This document shows positions 8,787 to 17,467 of a DNA stretch of 64,000 bases, piece after piece. The translations under genes were made by a program, and so were the position numbers. The stretch spans positions 4,535 to 68,534 of the forward strand of contig CAYTPW010000020.1 in assembly GCA_964439935.1 (NCBI GenBank), in the 5' to 3' direction. The notes beneath the pieces were generated by a model, which worked only from the letters and a program-made list of their open reading frames with translations, ran no database searches and was not told where the DNA came from. Numbering within the stretch: position 1 is the stretch's first letter; every line of letters begins with the position of its first letter. This DNA comes from JABMQW01 sp964439935 (GTDB lineage: Bacteria > Fidelibacterota > Marinisomatia > Marinisomatales > TCS56).

Positions 8787-9308
8787 ATGAAAATGAAAAA
8801 AATAATCCTCAAGATAATAATCGTCTATCTTTTTTCGCTCCCGCTAATGATCTGCGGGCAGGAAGTACCAAACATCCAGTTAACGATGCTGGATGGTAAA
8901 AAGACGACTCTGCATCAGCTATTAGAGACCGGTCCGATATTGATCGATTTTTGGGCAACCTGGTGTGTACCCTGTAAAAAAGAAATGAAGTACCTGGATC
9001 AGTTTCATCAAGAATATGCAAAAGCTGGATTTCAAGTCTTAAGCATTAATCAGGATACTCCCCGCAGTCTGTCGAAGGTAAAGTCTTATATTCGTTCGAA
9101 AAAATATAAATTCCTGGTCGCCGTGGATCCGAACCAGCAGATTGCCAGTAAAATGAATGCAGTTGTTTTGCCAACTACGATCATGGTCGATAAAAAAGGA
9201 AATATCACCTGGCGGCACCAGGGTTATCTACCAGGCGACGAAAAGGAAATTGAGAAACAGATAATTACCGCACTAAACCTGCCCACAGCTCCCAGAGATA
9301 AAGAATGA
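8787..9308 (+). CDS. TlpA/ResA-like thioredoxin-fold thiol-disulfide oxidoreductase
   Basis: A 173-residue protein with a signal peptide or membrane anchor (IILKIIIVYLFSLPLMICGQ), then an AhpC/TSA-Redoxin-type thioredoxin fold. The active site is WATWCVPCKKEM (CxxC, Cys60/Cys63) and the cis-Pro region is AVVLPTTIMVDKKGNI, followed by WRHQGYLPGDE. It is expected to act in the periplasm as a thiol reductant. A TTG at 8784 is in frame, but the ATG at 8787 is preferred. The stop overlaps the next start (ATGA), so the gene is coupled to the DUF6029-like gene and probably to the Omp28-like candidate selenoprotein further on. Ccm-type ResA is an alternative, but no cytochrome genes are nearby. Confidence 0.88.
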   Translation: MKMKKIILKIIIVYLFSLPLMICGQEVPNIQLTMLDGKKTTLHQLLETGPILIDFWATWCVPCKKEMKYLDQFHQEYAKAGFQVLSINQDTPRSLSKVKSYIRSKKYKFLVAVDPNQQIASKMNAVVLPTTIMVDKKGNITWRHQGYLPGDEKEIEKQIITALNLPTAPRDKE

Positions 9309-11026
9309 GGGTGAACTACCCGTTAATTGCCTGTTTATTTATTTCACAGGGATTTGGCCAATTCTCGTTCGATGGAAATGCTCAATTGAATTATGGTGAG
9401 GACAAACGGGGAACCTATTATAATGAGACCTTGATCAATACCAATCTGACCCGGGGTGAATTGTCAGCCTGGATGCAATTTGAATACAGTAACCCGCCGG
9501 AGGTTGGTCGGCCATTCAGTGGGTTGAGGAAAATAAGGCTGGAGTATCTCAAGGGCCCAATTCAGGTGAAACTCGGTGACCTATATGAGATCTGGGGTAG
9601 AGGTCTCACATTGAATCAAAGAGATGATCAGAAACTTGACTTTGATAATGGTTTAACCGGTCTGAGCGTTGCTAGCCAGTATAAGGATCTTTTCCGGGGT
9701 CAAATGATAGTTGGAATCCGTGATCTGGATAATACTATCGGGTCCGATGTTGAGATTTCCCTGAGCGGTTTTACCACTGGATTATCATTTTTGCAGTCAA
9801 GACTGGGGCATCCGATTCCATTTAATCAATACTGGCAGCCAGACACTCTGAAAATGGTGCATCGAATACTTGGTATCCGTGAAAGTTTTTCTTCGAGTCA
9901 GATCGACTTGTATGCTGAATATGTGAATAAAACGACCCATCATGTTTTTGATAAAAACACGTTTCAGGATTCGCTCTATTCCAATGGGCACGGTTTTTAT
10001 GGAAATATAAATACTTATTTTGGATCCTGGTCACTCGCTTTTGAATACAAACGCTATAATTTCATGGCGCTGAATCCGAATGAACGCTGGGATATAATTT
10101 ATAACTACGGCTATATACTGACCTATCAGCAACCGCCAACTGCCTTCCGGGAACCATCATCAACACTGTTGAATCGGGTCGTTCATCAGATAGATTTCAA
10201 TAATAATGTCGGTTTTCAATTGGATTTAACCGGTTCGGTAAATGATTGGTTTACACTCCTGATTCATCATTCCCGGTCAAGCCGTACTGATAAATGGTTT
10301 GGTGAACCGCTATCCTGGAAAAAACAAAAACTGTCTGGTGTATTTCCCACTGCTGATCCTGCTGCCAATCCCTTTTATGAAAATTATTATGAAATCGATG
10401 GCTACGCCTTCAGGGATCGTCTGCATTATCAGGTTGGTGCCGGTTATACGAGTGACATAACCAACGTTCTGAAGTATATAAATACTGATACACTTAAAGT
10501 AAAACGTTATGAATTCTTAGAAGCACGAACAATACCAGTATTATTAGAATGGTCGCTGCCAAAATCATGGAGTATAATCGGAAAGTTGGAATCCCAGAAA
10601 TTGATAAAAGGGTTACAAATCTATGATGAGGTAGATCAGGTCATCCTGGCCGACAGTGTGTTCTCGGTTTTTAATGATGATGAAGGTAAATCACATGACT
10701 ACCAAAAAAATATGATTTACAGTTTTGGCCTATCGAAAGCGCCGGATTGGTCTATTGAAATCCGTGTTGATCAGACATCTGTAGAAGAGGGAATTGATCA
10801 AAACGCCAGGAATATTATCAATCCGCTTGAAAAATTCTTTAGTCAATTCATGGATATTGAAAATAAATTGATTACTCTTGAATTTGTTTACAACATTACG
10901 TCAACGAACCGTATATCATTGACGTATGGTTCACAGAGAGCAGGATTATTATGCAGTAATGGTGTCTGCCGACTGGTGCCGGCTTTTAATGACGGTTTTA
11001 AAATGACACTGACGTCTTTATTTTAG
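9305..11026 (+). CDS. DUF6029-like outer-membrane beta-barrel protein
   Basis: A 573-residue protein with a short signal peptide (LIACLFISQGFGQ) and many alternating amphipathic strands (e.g. LSAWMQFEYSN, IQVKLGDLYEIWGRGL, LSLTYGSQRAG-like ending), ending in a hydrophobic residue, as expected for an outer-membrane barrel. The early segments KLGDLYEIWGRGLTLN and LDFDNGLTGLSV fit the DUF6029 pattern (GDFYEQFGxGLxLR ... DNSxxGxxV). In Bacteroidota, as I recall, DUF6029 genes occur next to Omp28/TlpA-type genes, as here. It overlaps the TlpA-like gene by four bases and is 62 bases before the Omp28-like gene. Biochemical role unknown. Confidence 0.72.
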   Translation: MRVNYPLIACLFISQGFGQFSFDGNAQLNYGEDKRGTYYNETLINTNLTRGELSAWMQFEYSNPPEVGRPFSGLRKIRLEYLKGPIQVKLGDLYEIWGRGLTLNQRDDQKLDFDNGLTGLSVASQYKDLFRGQMIVGIRDLDNTIGSDVEISLSGFTTGLSFLQSRLGHPIPFNQYWQPDTLKMVHRILGIRESFSSSQIDLYAEYVNKTTHHVFDKNTFQDSLYSNGHGFYGNINTYFGSWSLAFEYKRYNFMALNPNERWDIIYNYGYILTYQQPPTAFREPSSTLLNRVVHQIDFNNNVGFQLDLTGSVNDWFTLLIHHSRSSRTDKWFGEPLSWKKQKLSGVFPTADPAANPFYENYYEIDGYAFRDRLHYQVGAGYTSDITNVLKYINTDTLKVKRYEFLEARTIPVLLEWSLPKSWSIIGKLESQKLIKGLQIYDEVDQVILADSVFSVFNDDEGKSHDYQKNMIYSFGLSKAPDWSIEIRVDQTSVEEGIDQNARNIINPLEKFFSQFMDIENKLITLEFVYNITSTNRISLTYGSQRAGLLCSNGVCRLVPAFNDGFKMTLTSLF

Positions 11027-11088
11027 TTCCATTAATATCTAAATTTGATCAACTAATCATTAACCTCAAACCATGGTGGCGATTACTC

Positions 11089-13323
11089 ATGAAAAATACC
11101 CTACCAATTTTATTGTTTGCATTAACGATTGTTTTTGGAGCAGAAAAAAAAGCGCTGAGTGAATTAATCACATCGACCACGTGACCCGGCTGCGGGCCTG
11201 CGGAGCAGGCTTTTCACAGCTATACTAATCCCGACAGCGCAAATTATGTCGGGGATAATTATGCTAGTAATTGGGTACAGATCCATTATCATGTCTGGTG
11301 GCCCAGCCCTGGAGATCCGTTCTGGTTGATTAATAATGAAGTGAACAGAGCCCGTAATGATTATTATGATAATCAGTATACGCCAAATATGTACACAGGA
11401 GGATCGAATTCGCTTTTTGATCCAGTGGGCTGGACAGGAGATGCAATCAATATGATCGGGACATACACACCAGTTACAATTGTAATGAACGGTGAAGCGG
11501 TTGGGAATATTATAAGTGCCAGCATATCTATCAGCAGTGAGGTTGATCTGTCATCGGCACCGATTACTTTGATCGTTGCAGCAACGATGGATTCTGTCTA
11601 TTACCCTGGACCAAATGGATTGGATATGCATGAGCACACCCTGGTGGATTTTTTATCACCTGCTGTCGGTGATCCCATCATACTTAATGGTTCGGATGAT
11701 ATTGTAATGAATTATTTGTGGGAAATGGATCAAACCTGGCCGGATCATCCCCAGGTTTCGTGGGATATCAGTAATCTGAATATTGTAGCTTTTGTCCAAA
11801 ATGATGCCACACTGGAAGTTCTCCAAGCGGAAGATTCACGTGCCAGCGACCTGTTCTCTGATGTAACTATCAACACCGTTCTGATTCCCGATAACTCAGA
11901 ATCCATTGGACCCTTCGATCTGGATTTCTCAATTGTTGACAATAGCGGAAACTGGACTGAATTGAAACAGTTGCATTATTCCGTTAATAATAATGAAGAT
12001 TCCCTGGTATTGGTCAATCTATCTGGTGATAATTGGCAGGCAAACCTGCCTGAATTTTCCGGAATAACAGGAACCAGTGAGTTACAGTATTGGATATCAA
12101 TCGATGACGCCAGCGGCGGTCAATATCTTTGGCCTCCCGGCGCGCCCACAAATTTTCTAACAATGATTTTTGGCCCGGATACAACAGCGCCAGAATTAGC
12201 CGGATTAAGCCAGGAATTGGGAGCACATTATCAAATCCCATTTGAAAAGGAGATTACAATTGCTGGGATCAGTGATGACCGTTTTGGCCTACAGATACCG
12301 GACCTGAATTGGCGCGTTGGCCAGGGAAGTGAACAATCGGTTGCGATGGTTCTGATTGATTCTGTTTATGAAAATTGGAATTGGGAATACAGCTGGAAAG
12401 GTAGCATAACCGGCCAGACTGGTGCACTGGATGATACGGTTTATTACTGGATTACCGCCAGTGATATGAGCCAGAATCAAAATCCGGGAACTTCACAGAT
12501 TAATTTCTTTATCGCCAGTTTAGTCGAGGCAATCGGAGACTGGGAAAGTGCAGCCAGTTATGATAATATTCCATTTTGGAAACCATTTGATCACGGTTAT
12601 TTCCAAACCTTCAATATTCCGGGATTAGTAACCTGGGATAATATTGTAACTGAACATATGACCGAAGCTTATGGAAACGCCGATACACTGCTCTACAACC
12701 GAGTCTTGGATTTCACTGCAATTGATGTCGCCTGGATGACGATTCCGATGACGCATAATTTCCGAACAGCAGATAATCATGGTTATTTTGAGATGTCCAC
12801 AGATGGCACCACTTGGGATATAATTGATACATATTCCAGCACATCCACAACCTTACCACAATCGGTGCATTATGATGTGTCCAATTATGCCGGGTCATCT
12901 ACTGTATTTGTCCGGTTTCGCGTCGAACGGATTTCCGGCACTCTGGAGTGGATGATTGATGATATATTACTACACTCGGATCCAGACATACTCGGAACTG
13001 AGGCTGGACATAGTCTGCCTGACAGAGTCCAACTTCATCAGAATTATCCCAATCCATTCAATCCAATCACAGCTATCCAATATGAATTACCCCAAAGATC
13101 CGATGTCCAAATAACGATTTATAATATCCTCGGTAATCAAGTAACAACTCTGGTATCTGAGACACAGAGTGCCGGGCATAAATCGGTTATATGGAATGCA
13201 ACCAATAATGTGGGCCATCCGGTCGGAGCTGGGGTATATTTTTACCGGATAGAGGTTGGTGATCCTTCGGCAGGCTCAGAACAAGGTTTTGTGCAAACCA
13301 GGAAAATGGTACTTTTAAAATAG
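11089..13323 (+). CDS. Candidate selenoprotein: Omp28/thioredoxin-fold T9SS protein with in-frame TGA
   Basis: ATG 11089 opens a signal peptide (MKNTLPILLFALTIVFG) and the frame continues to 13323 with a single stop, TGA at 11182-11184 (codon 32). Around it the protein reads LSELITSTT-U-PGCGPAEQAF, so TGA falls exactly at the first Cys of the CxxC site of Omp28-like thioredoxin domains. Downstream residues are intact and family-typical (QIHYHVWWPSPGDPFWL, NRARNDYYDNQYTPN, IVAFVQND near residue 235). A stem-loop follows the TGA. Residues ~267-650 are the cassette shared with the 1 and 3658 genes, and ~665-744 a T9SS tail with a type B repeat (DPSAGSEQ). Read conventionally, the gene is split into a 31-residue peptide and an ORF starting TTG 11326. 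I infer Sec insertion; a nonsense mutation or base-call error is the alternative. Confidence 0.65.
11182..11214 (+). promoter_or_regulatory. Putative bacterial SECIS element (TGA plus stem-loop)
   Basis: TGA is at 11182-11184. A perfect 6-bp stem GCCTGC (11196-11201) / GCAGGC (11205-11210) closes a GGA loop. The loop begins 17 bases after the TGA and starts with G, which fits the loose bacterial SECIS rules (short apical loop with an early G, 16-37 bases from the UGA). A TTTT run follows, so a terminator reading is possible. The stem, however, lies within well-conserved coding sequence (PGCGPAEQAF). Confidence 0.5.
13261..13285 (+). repeat. Short interspersed repeat, type B, inside a T9SS tail
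   Basis: GATCCTTCGGCAGGCTCAGA and flanks are translated as DPSAGSEQ between YFYRIEVG and GFVQTRKMVLLK. The related copy is at 8617-8638. Confidence 0.55.
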
Positions 13324-13414
13324 GGTAGCAATACTCAATCATCAGTAGTTCTGTATGTTTCATACACAATATATTTTGTGCTAAAAATTGTAGTAACAGG
13401 ACAAAGATCCAATT

Positions 13415-14917
13415 ATGACACTCGTGTGGAATTGCAATAGTACTGGCAAATTAAAAATTCAAGCCGGTCTATTAACATTTACCCAATCAATGCCCAGCTT
13501 GCTGGTAGCTCTAACAGTTATCCTTCTTACTGGTTGCTCAAATCAGGAAAAGGGGAAAATACCAATAACAACTGATTCAAAAAAAGCACTCGCGTATTTT
13601 CTTCAAGCCCGCGAATTAAGTGAAAATCTTCGTGGGCAGGAAGCGGTGAAATATTATCAGCAAGCTATTTCTGAAGATTCGATCTTTGCCTTAGCTTATC
13701 TGGGACTGGCTATGGTTCAGCCCAGCACTGGTCAGTTTTTTGAGGTTCTAAATAAAACTAAAATCCTAACTGACCATATATCAGTCGGAGAACGTCTGAT
13801 GATCTTCGGTGTTGATGCAGCAGCTAACGGAATTCAGATGCAGCAACGCAAAATGTACCTCGATCTGGTGGATATTTACCCCAACGACGAACGATCTCAT
13901 TATTTACTGGGAAACCATTATTTTGGAAACCGGGAATTTCAGAATGCGATCAAGGAATACCATAAAGCAATCATCATTAATTCAGATTTTGCATCATGTT
14001 ATAACCAGTTGGGCTATTCACATAGATCCTTAGGTGAATATGGACAGGCTAAAACGGCATTTCGCAAATATATTCAATTGATCCCCAACGATCCCAATCC
14101 ACTGGATTCTTACGCGGAATTACTACTGAAAATTGGAAAATTCAAGGAATCCATTAAGCACTACCGTCAAGCATTGGAACTGGATCCCCATTTTGTACCA
14201 TCGCACGTTGGTATTACCTCCAATCTGATTCTTTTAGGACGGCATGAGGAGGCTCGGGAACAATTATTGGCAATGTATGAAAATGCTCGAAACAGCAGGG
14301 AAATGCGAACCGCTCTTTTCGCCATTGCCGTATCCTATGTGGATGAAGGTCGGTTTGCAGAAGCGCTATCTGAGATGATCAAACGCTATGGCCTGGCGGA
14401 AAAAATCAATGATGTAATTGGTATGGTCCAAGATTTAGCATTGATGGGAAATATCCACCTGGAAATGGGAGCAGTGGGAGCAGCCGCTGAGAAATATCAG
14501 CAGGCACAGGATATCACCGAAAAATCTGATTTAGCTGAAAATGTAAAGAATAATAACCGACGTTTCTACCCCTTTTTCGCCTGCCGCATTGCAATTGCTA
14601 ACCGTGATTTTAAAACTGCCAAAGAATCAGCAAACCAGTTTATCGAAAAAGTCATTCTGGTAGAAAATCCACTAGAGATGAGTTTAGGTCATGAACTGCT
14701 TGGTATGATAGCATTGGCAGAAGAGGATTATGATAAAGCAATTTCAGAATTGAATCAGGCTGACCATCAGAATCCGTATAATCTATACCGACTGGCATTG
14801 GCATACAAACGGAATGGTGAATTAGATAAATATAACGGTTATTTGAATATGGCTCTGGATTATAATGCTGTGAGTGACCTGAACTATGCATTCGTCAGGC
14901 ATAAGTACAAGTCCTGA
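13415..14917 (+). CDS. TPR-repeat lipoprotein
   Basis: A hydrophobic segment ends in the lipobox LTGC (Cys41 from the first ATG; ATG 13490, giving MPSLLVALTVILLTGC, is an equally credible start). The mature part consists of tetratricopeptide repeats: EAVKYYQQAISEDSIFALAY, ERSHYLLGNHYFGNREF, AIKEYHKAIIINSDFASCYN, QLGYSHRSLGEYGQAKTAF, SIKHYRQALELDPHFVPSH, and further helical pairs up to AISELNQADHQNPYNLYRLA near the C-terminus. It is likely an outer-membrane-anchored scaffold in the periplasm. There is no enzymatic domain. It stands alone between the redox operon and a convergent TonB-like gene. Partner unknown. Confidence 0.82.
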   Translation: MTLVWNCNSTGKLKIQAGLLTFTQSMPSLLVALTVILLTGCSNQEKGKIPITTDSKKALAYFLQARELSENLRGQEAVKYYQQAISEDSIFALAYLGLAMVQPSTGQFFEVLNKTKILTDHISVGERLMIFGVDAAANGIQMQQRKMYLDLVDIYPNDERSHYLLGNHYFGNREFQNAIKEYHKAIIINSDFASCYNQLGYSHRSLGEYGQAKTAFRKYIQLIPNDPNPLDSYAELLLKIGKFKESIKHYRQALELDPHFVPSHVGITSNLILLGRHEEAREQLLAMYENARNSREMRTALFAIAVSYVDEGRFAEALSEMIKRYGLAEKINDVIGMVQDLALMGNIHLEMGAVGAAAEKYQQAQDITEKSDLAENVKNNNRRFYPFFACRIAIANRDFKTAKESANQFIEKVILVENPLEMSLGHELLGMIALAEEDYDKAISELNQADHQNPYNLYRLALAYKRNGELDKYNGYLNMALDYNAVSDLNYAFVRHKYKS

Positions 14918-15004
14918 AAATCACATTTAGGTTTATCTTACAGCAGAGTAATCAATTATTATCAACCAATAATTCTATATTTTTATAAGGTCGGGAAAAT
15001 TGCT

Positions 15005-15373
15005 TCATTGGATGTCAGTCTTAAAATAGACTGGAATTCGATACAGAACCCGAATCGGTATATTATTGGAAGTAGCAGGAAAAAACTCCACATCCTGAAT
15101 TGCCTTGATTACAGCCTGGTTATAGAATGGATGTGATTGTTTTACAATGTGGGGCTTGGTGATACTACCATCTTCTTCAATGAAAAATTCAATTTCTACC
15201 AATCCGTCTTGGAGATGTTGATCAAGTGCGGCCGTAGGGAATTCAATAAGTACTTTCAGCGTATCATACCCGCCTTTTAGTTTTGGCATGGTACTCGTGT
15301 ATGCAGCCTGCAGAATCATAGGTACCAGAAGACATCCAACAATCAACAACACTTTCTGATTGTTTTTAAACAT
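15005..15373 (-). CDS. Stand-alone TonB C-terminal domain protein
   Basis: A 122-residue protein with a signal peptide or anchor (VLLIVGCLLVPMILQAAY) directly followed by a TonB_C-like beta-alpha-beta domain. Diagnostic features are LQDGLVEIEFFIEEDGSITKPHIVKQSHPFYNQAV (short pieces: GLVEIEFFIEEDGSI, FYNQAVIKAIQDVEFFPA) and a final strand IRVLYRIPVYFK. The proline-rich spacer and full TM-TonB architecture are missing. A good AGGAG site precedes the ATG. It is divergent from the DUF4956 gene and convergent with the TPR lipoprotein. It may transduce energy to a TonB receptor or be a regulatory relic; there are no exbB/exbD genes nearby. Confidence 0.8.
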   Translation of the reverse strand: MFKNNQKVLLIVGCLLVPMILQAAYTSTMPKLKGGYDTLKVLIEFPTAALDQHLQDGLVEIEFFIEEDGSITKPHIVKQSHPFYNQAVIKAIQDVEFFPATSNNIPIRVLYRIPVYFKTDIQ

Positions 15374-15594
15374 CTGGAACTCCTGTTTTATTGCGATCTA
15401 AACTACTTTCGTTATACAGTTTCGACAAATGGAGGTAAAAAAGGATGCCACTAATCTTATTTATTTATAAACCGACTTCAGCTATCAATTAATTTATGGG
15501 AACTAATTATAATTGTAGAATAATATCCACTCTCAAAATAAGCCGGTCATTATTCTTGTAAGAAGACCCGTATACTAAATCGGAGAACAAGCAA

Positions 15595-16179
15595 ATGGAA
15601 GAGATTCTAAACTCCTGGTATCTGTTAAGTCATTATAGTATTAATCTGGTAGTAGCCTTTATCTTCATTTTTCTTATATACAATCGCTATCGGACCCATG
15701 AGTTGGGCTATGTATTTACTTATATGATGTTTAATACAATCGTATTCTTTGTGGCTTATATGCTTAGCGCCGTTACCTTGAGTGTGGGCTTTGCATTTGG
15801 ATTATTTGCGATTTTTGGTATAATGCGTTATCGGACAGAAACTATTCCAATCCGTGAAATGACCTACCTCTTCGGGTCCATCACAATCGGTCTACTGAAT
15901 GGATTGGCCGCCAACAAACTGCACATTATTGAAGTAACAATCCCAAATATCTCCGTCTTATCATTGGCTTTTATACTGGAATATTTTCTTGCCCGCTACA
16001 CCCTTAATGAAAAATCAATTATTTATGACAATCTGGATAATATCAAACCGGAAAACCGGACTGACCTCATGGCTGATCTCAAGCAGCGCACCGGACTGCC
16101 GATTCAGAGAGTCAAAATAAAGCGGATAGATTTTTCACGGTCAGTTGTTAGAATTAGCATCTATTATAAAGAACCATAG
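15595..16179 (+). CDS. DUF4956 membrane protein
   Basis: Four predicted transmembrane helices in the first ~135 residues (INLVVAFIFIFLIYN, YVFTYMMFNTIVFFVAYML, LSVGFAFGLFAIFGIMRYR, ITIGLLNGLAANKL and ISVLSLAFILEYFLA), then a soluble domain of ~60 residues. The motif FGIMRYRTETIPIREMTYLF is characteristic of DUF4956. In other bacteria the family is often found beside VTC-type polyphosphate polymerases, but none is visible here. The start ATG 15595 is preceded by GGAG. It is followed after 12 bases by the DUF2490 gene, likely in one operon. Function not established. Confidence 0.85.
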   Translation: MEEILNSWYLLSHYSINLVVAFIFIFLIYNRYRTHELGYVFTYMMFNTIVFFVAYMLSAVTLSVGFAFGLFAIFGIMRYRTETIPIREMTYLFGSITIGLLNGLAANKLHIIEVTIPNISVLSLAFILEYFLARYTLNEKSIIYDNLDNIKPENRTDLMADLKQRTGLPIQRVKIKRIDFSRSVVRISIYYKEP

Positions 16180-16191
16180 TACGGCAGTTTA

Positions 16192-16836
16192 TTGAATCCA
16201 GATTTCCCATCTTGCACAATTACCTGGATCACGATTCTGCTGGTTTTGGTCTCTGTTTCCAATAGCCAGGATGACCAGGAACTTTGGCTCAGTTTCGAGC
16301 TGGAACATGAATTGTCTGGAAAATTGAAACTGGCTTGTGAGCAGGAATTACGTCTGGATGAAGATTATTCGAATTTCAAGAGTACTCTGACTAATGCAAC
16401 ATTGTATTATACCATCAATCGTGGATTTAAAATTCTTGGGGCTGTCCGTCATCAAATATATACCAAACGAACCCGACAAAGATTGAGTTTGGGAGGAATG
16501 TACGCAATCGCGAAGGGGAATTATAAATTGAATTATCGTTTAAAATTGCAGGAAACTGTTGAACGAAATGAATCACCTGAATTTACATTTCGAAATAAAC
16601 TAGCTTTGGAAACCGAATTATCAAAGCGATTTACACCCGGGATCGCTGTGGAAAGTTTCCATACCCAGGATCAGTCATGGCAATTCACAGAATACCGGCT
16701 GAATCTGGAATTGAAATACAGGATTGCTAAAAAGCGAACAGCTGAATTATTCTATATTTATAAAAAAGAGGATATTAATAAATCCAATCCTGATTTGATC
16801 GGAGTGACAGGATTAAAATATGAAATTGAATTCTGA
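16192..16836 (+). CDS. DUF2490-like outer-membrane protein
   Basis: A 214-residue protein with a signal peptide (ITWITILLVLVSVSNSQ). The domain is typical of DUF2490: an early ELWLSFELEHELSGKLKLA strand pair, repeated amphipathic strands, and an ending of paired Lys/Arg-rich strands (LELKYRIAKKRTAELFYIYK, TGLKYEIEF). Probably a small beta-barrel. TTG 16192 is the only plausible start before the signal peptide, 12 bases after the DUF4956 stop. Function unknown. Confidence 0.75.
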   Translation: MNPDFPSCTITWITILLVLVSVSNSQDDQELWLSFELEHELSGKLKLACEQELRLDEDYSNFKSTLTNATLYYTINRGFKILGAVRHQIYTKRTRQRLSLGGMYAIAKGNYKLNYRLKLQETVERNESPEFTFRNKLALETELSKRFTPGIAVESFHTQDQSWQFTEYRLNLELKYRIAKKRTAELFYIYKKEDINKSNPDLIGVTGLKYEIEF

Positions 16837-16968
16837 TCAAGCAAACCGGCAGGGAATCTTAGATTTATCTCTGCTTAATTGCAGTTTTCCGATGCCAATA
16901 ATCTTGATCCGGTGCTTAACGAAAAGAAGTTATATCTGAAATAACTACCAGAAACGAAAGGAAATACC

Positions 16969-17424
16969 ATGAGTAAAGAACAGGATTTCTACCAGAAACT
17001 TAGACAACAGATTCGCGAATGGGAGGTATCCGAGGAGGGCAAATCTCATAAATATTTTGAATATATCTTGATTCTGCCTGATTTCTTCTATTTGATCTGG
17101 CAGTTGTTCAGAGATGAGCGAATTCCCAAAGATATTAAAATCAAGCTGGGTGGACTTGTTGCATATTGGATTCTGCCAGTGGATATCATTCCTGATTTTA
17201 TTCTTGGACCGGTAGGCTATCTCGACGATCTAGCTTTGACGGCGGTGCTCCTGAACAAAATATTCGATGTGCATGGTGAAATAGTTGAGGAACACTGGAA
17301 AAAGGTCAGTGATGAAAATATCCTGGATCTCATCCGCCGTATTCTGGCGGATATGGATGAATGGATCGGTAAGGGTTTATGGAACCGTATCCGGGATTGG
17401 ATGGCGGATAAAACTCAAAATTGA
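16969..17424 (+). CDS. YkvA-family DUF1232 membrane-associated protein
   Basis: A 151-residue protein containing the DUF1232 core: LFRDERIPKDIKIKLGG, LVAYWILPVDIIPDFI (the conserved YxxxPxDxIPD motif) and PVGYLDDLALTAVLL. The ATG is preceded by AAGGAAA, a good ribosome site. The core forms two short hydrophobic helices that associate with the membrane. Role in the cell unknown. It lies 43 bases upstream of the ABC-F gene. Confidence 0.88.
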   Translation: MSKEQDFYQKLRQQIREWEVSEEGKSHKYFEYILILPDFFYLIWQLFRDERIPKDIKIKLGGLVAYWILPVDIIPDFILGPVGYLDDLALTAVLLNKIFDVHGEIVEEHWKKVSDENILDLIRRILADMDEWIGKGLWNRIRDWMADKTQN

Positions 17425-17467
17425 AACATCCTGATTCCTGATCTTGTAAGGATCAGTAAAGATATCT

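Noticed and set aside
11196..11214. Hairpin GCCTGC-GGA-GCAGGC-TTTT read as an ordinary rho-independent terminator
   Set aside because: It lies inside sequence that codes for conserved Omp28-like residues in the frame of the signal peptide, and a terminator 110 bases into a gene is unlikely. The T-run is only four long. Kept as an alternative to SECIS, not as a feature.
11326..13323. Independent gene starting at TTG 11326
   Set aside because: The same frame continues upstream with family-typical residues (IHYHVWWPSPGDPF) to a signal peptide, interrupted only by one TGA.
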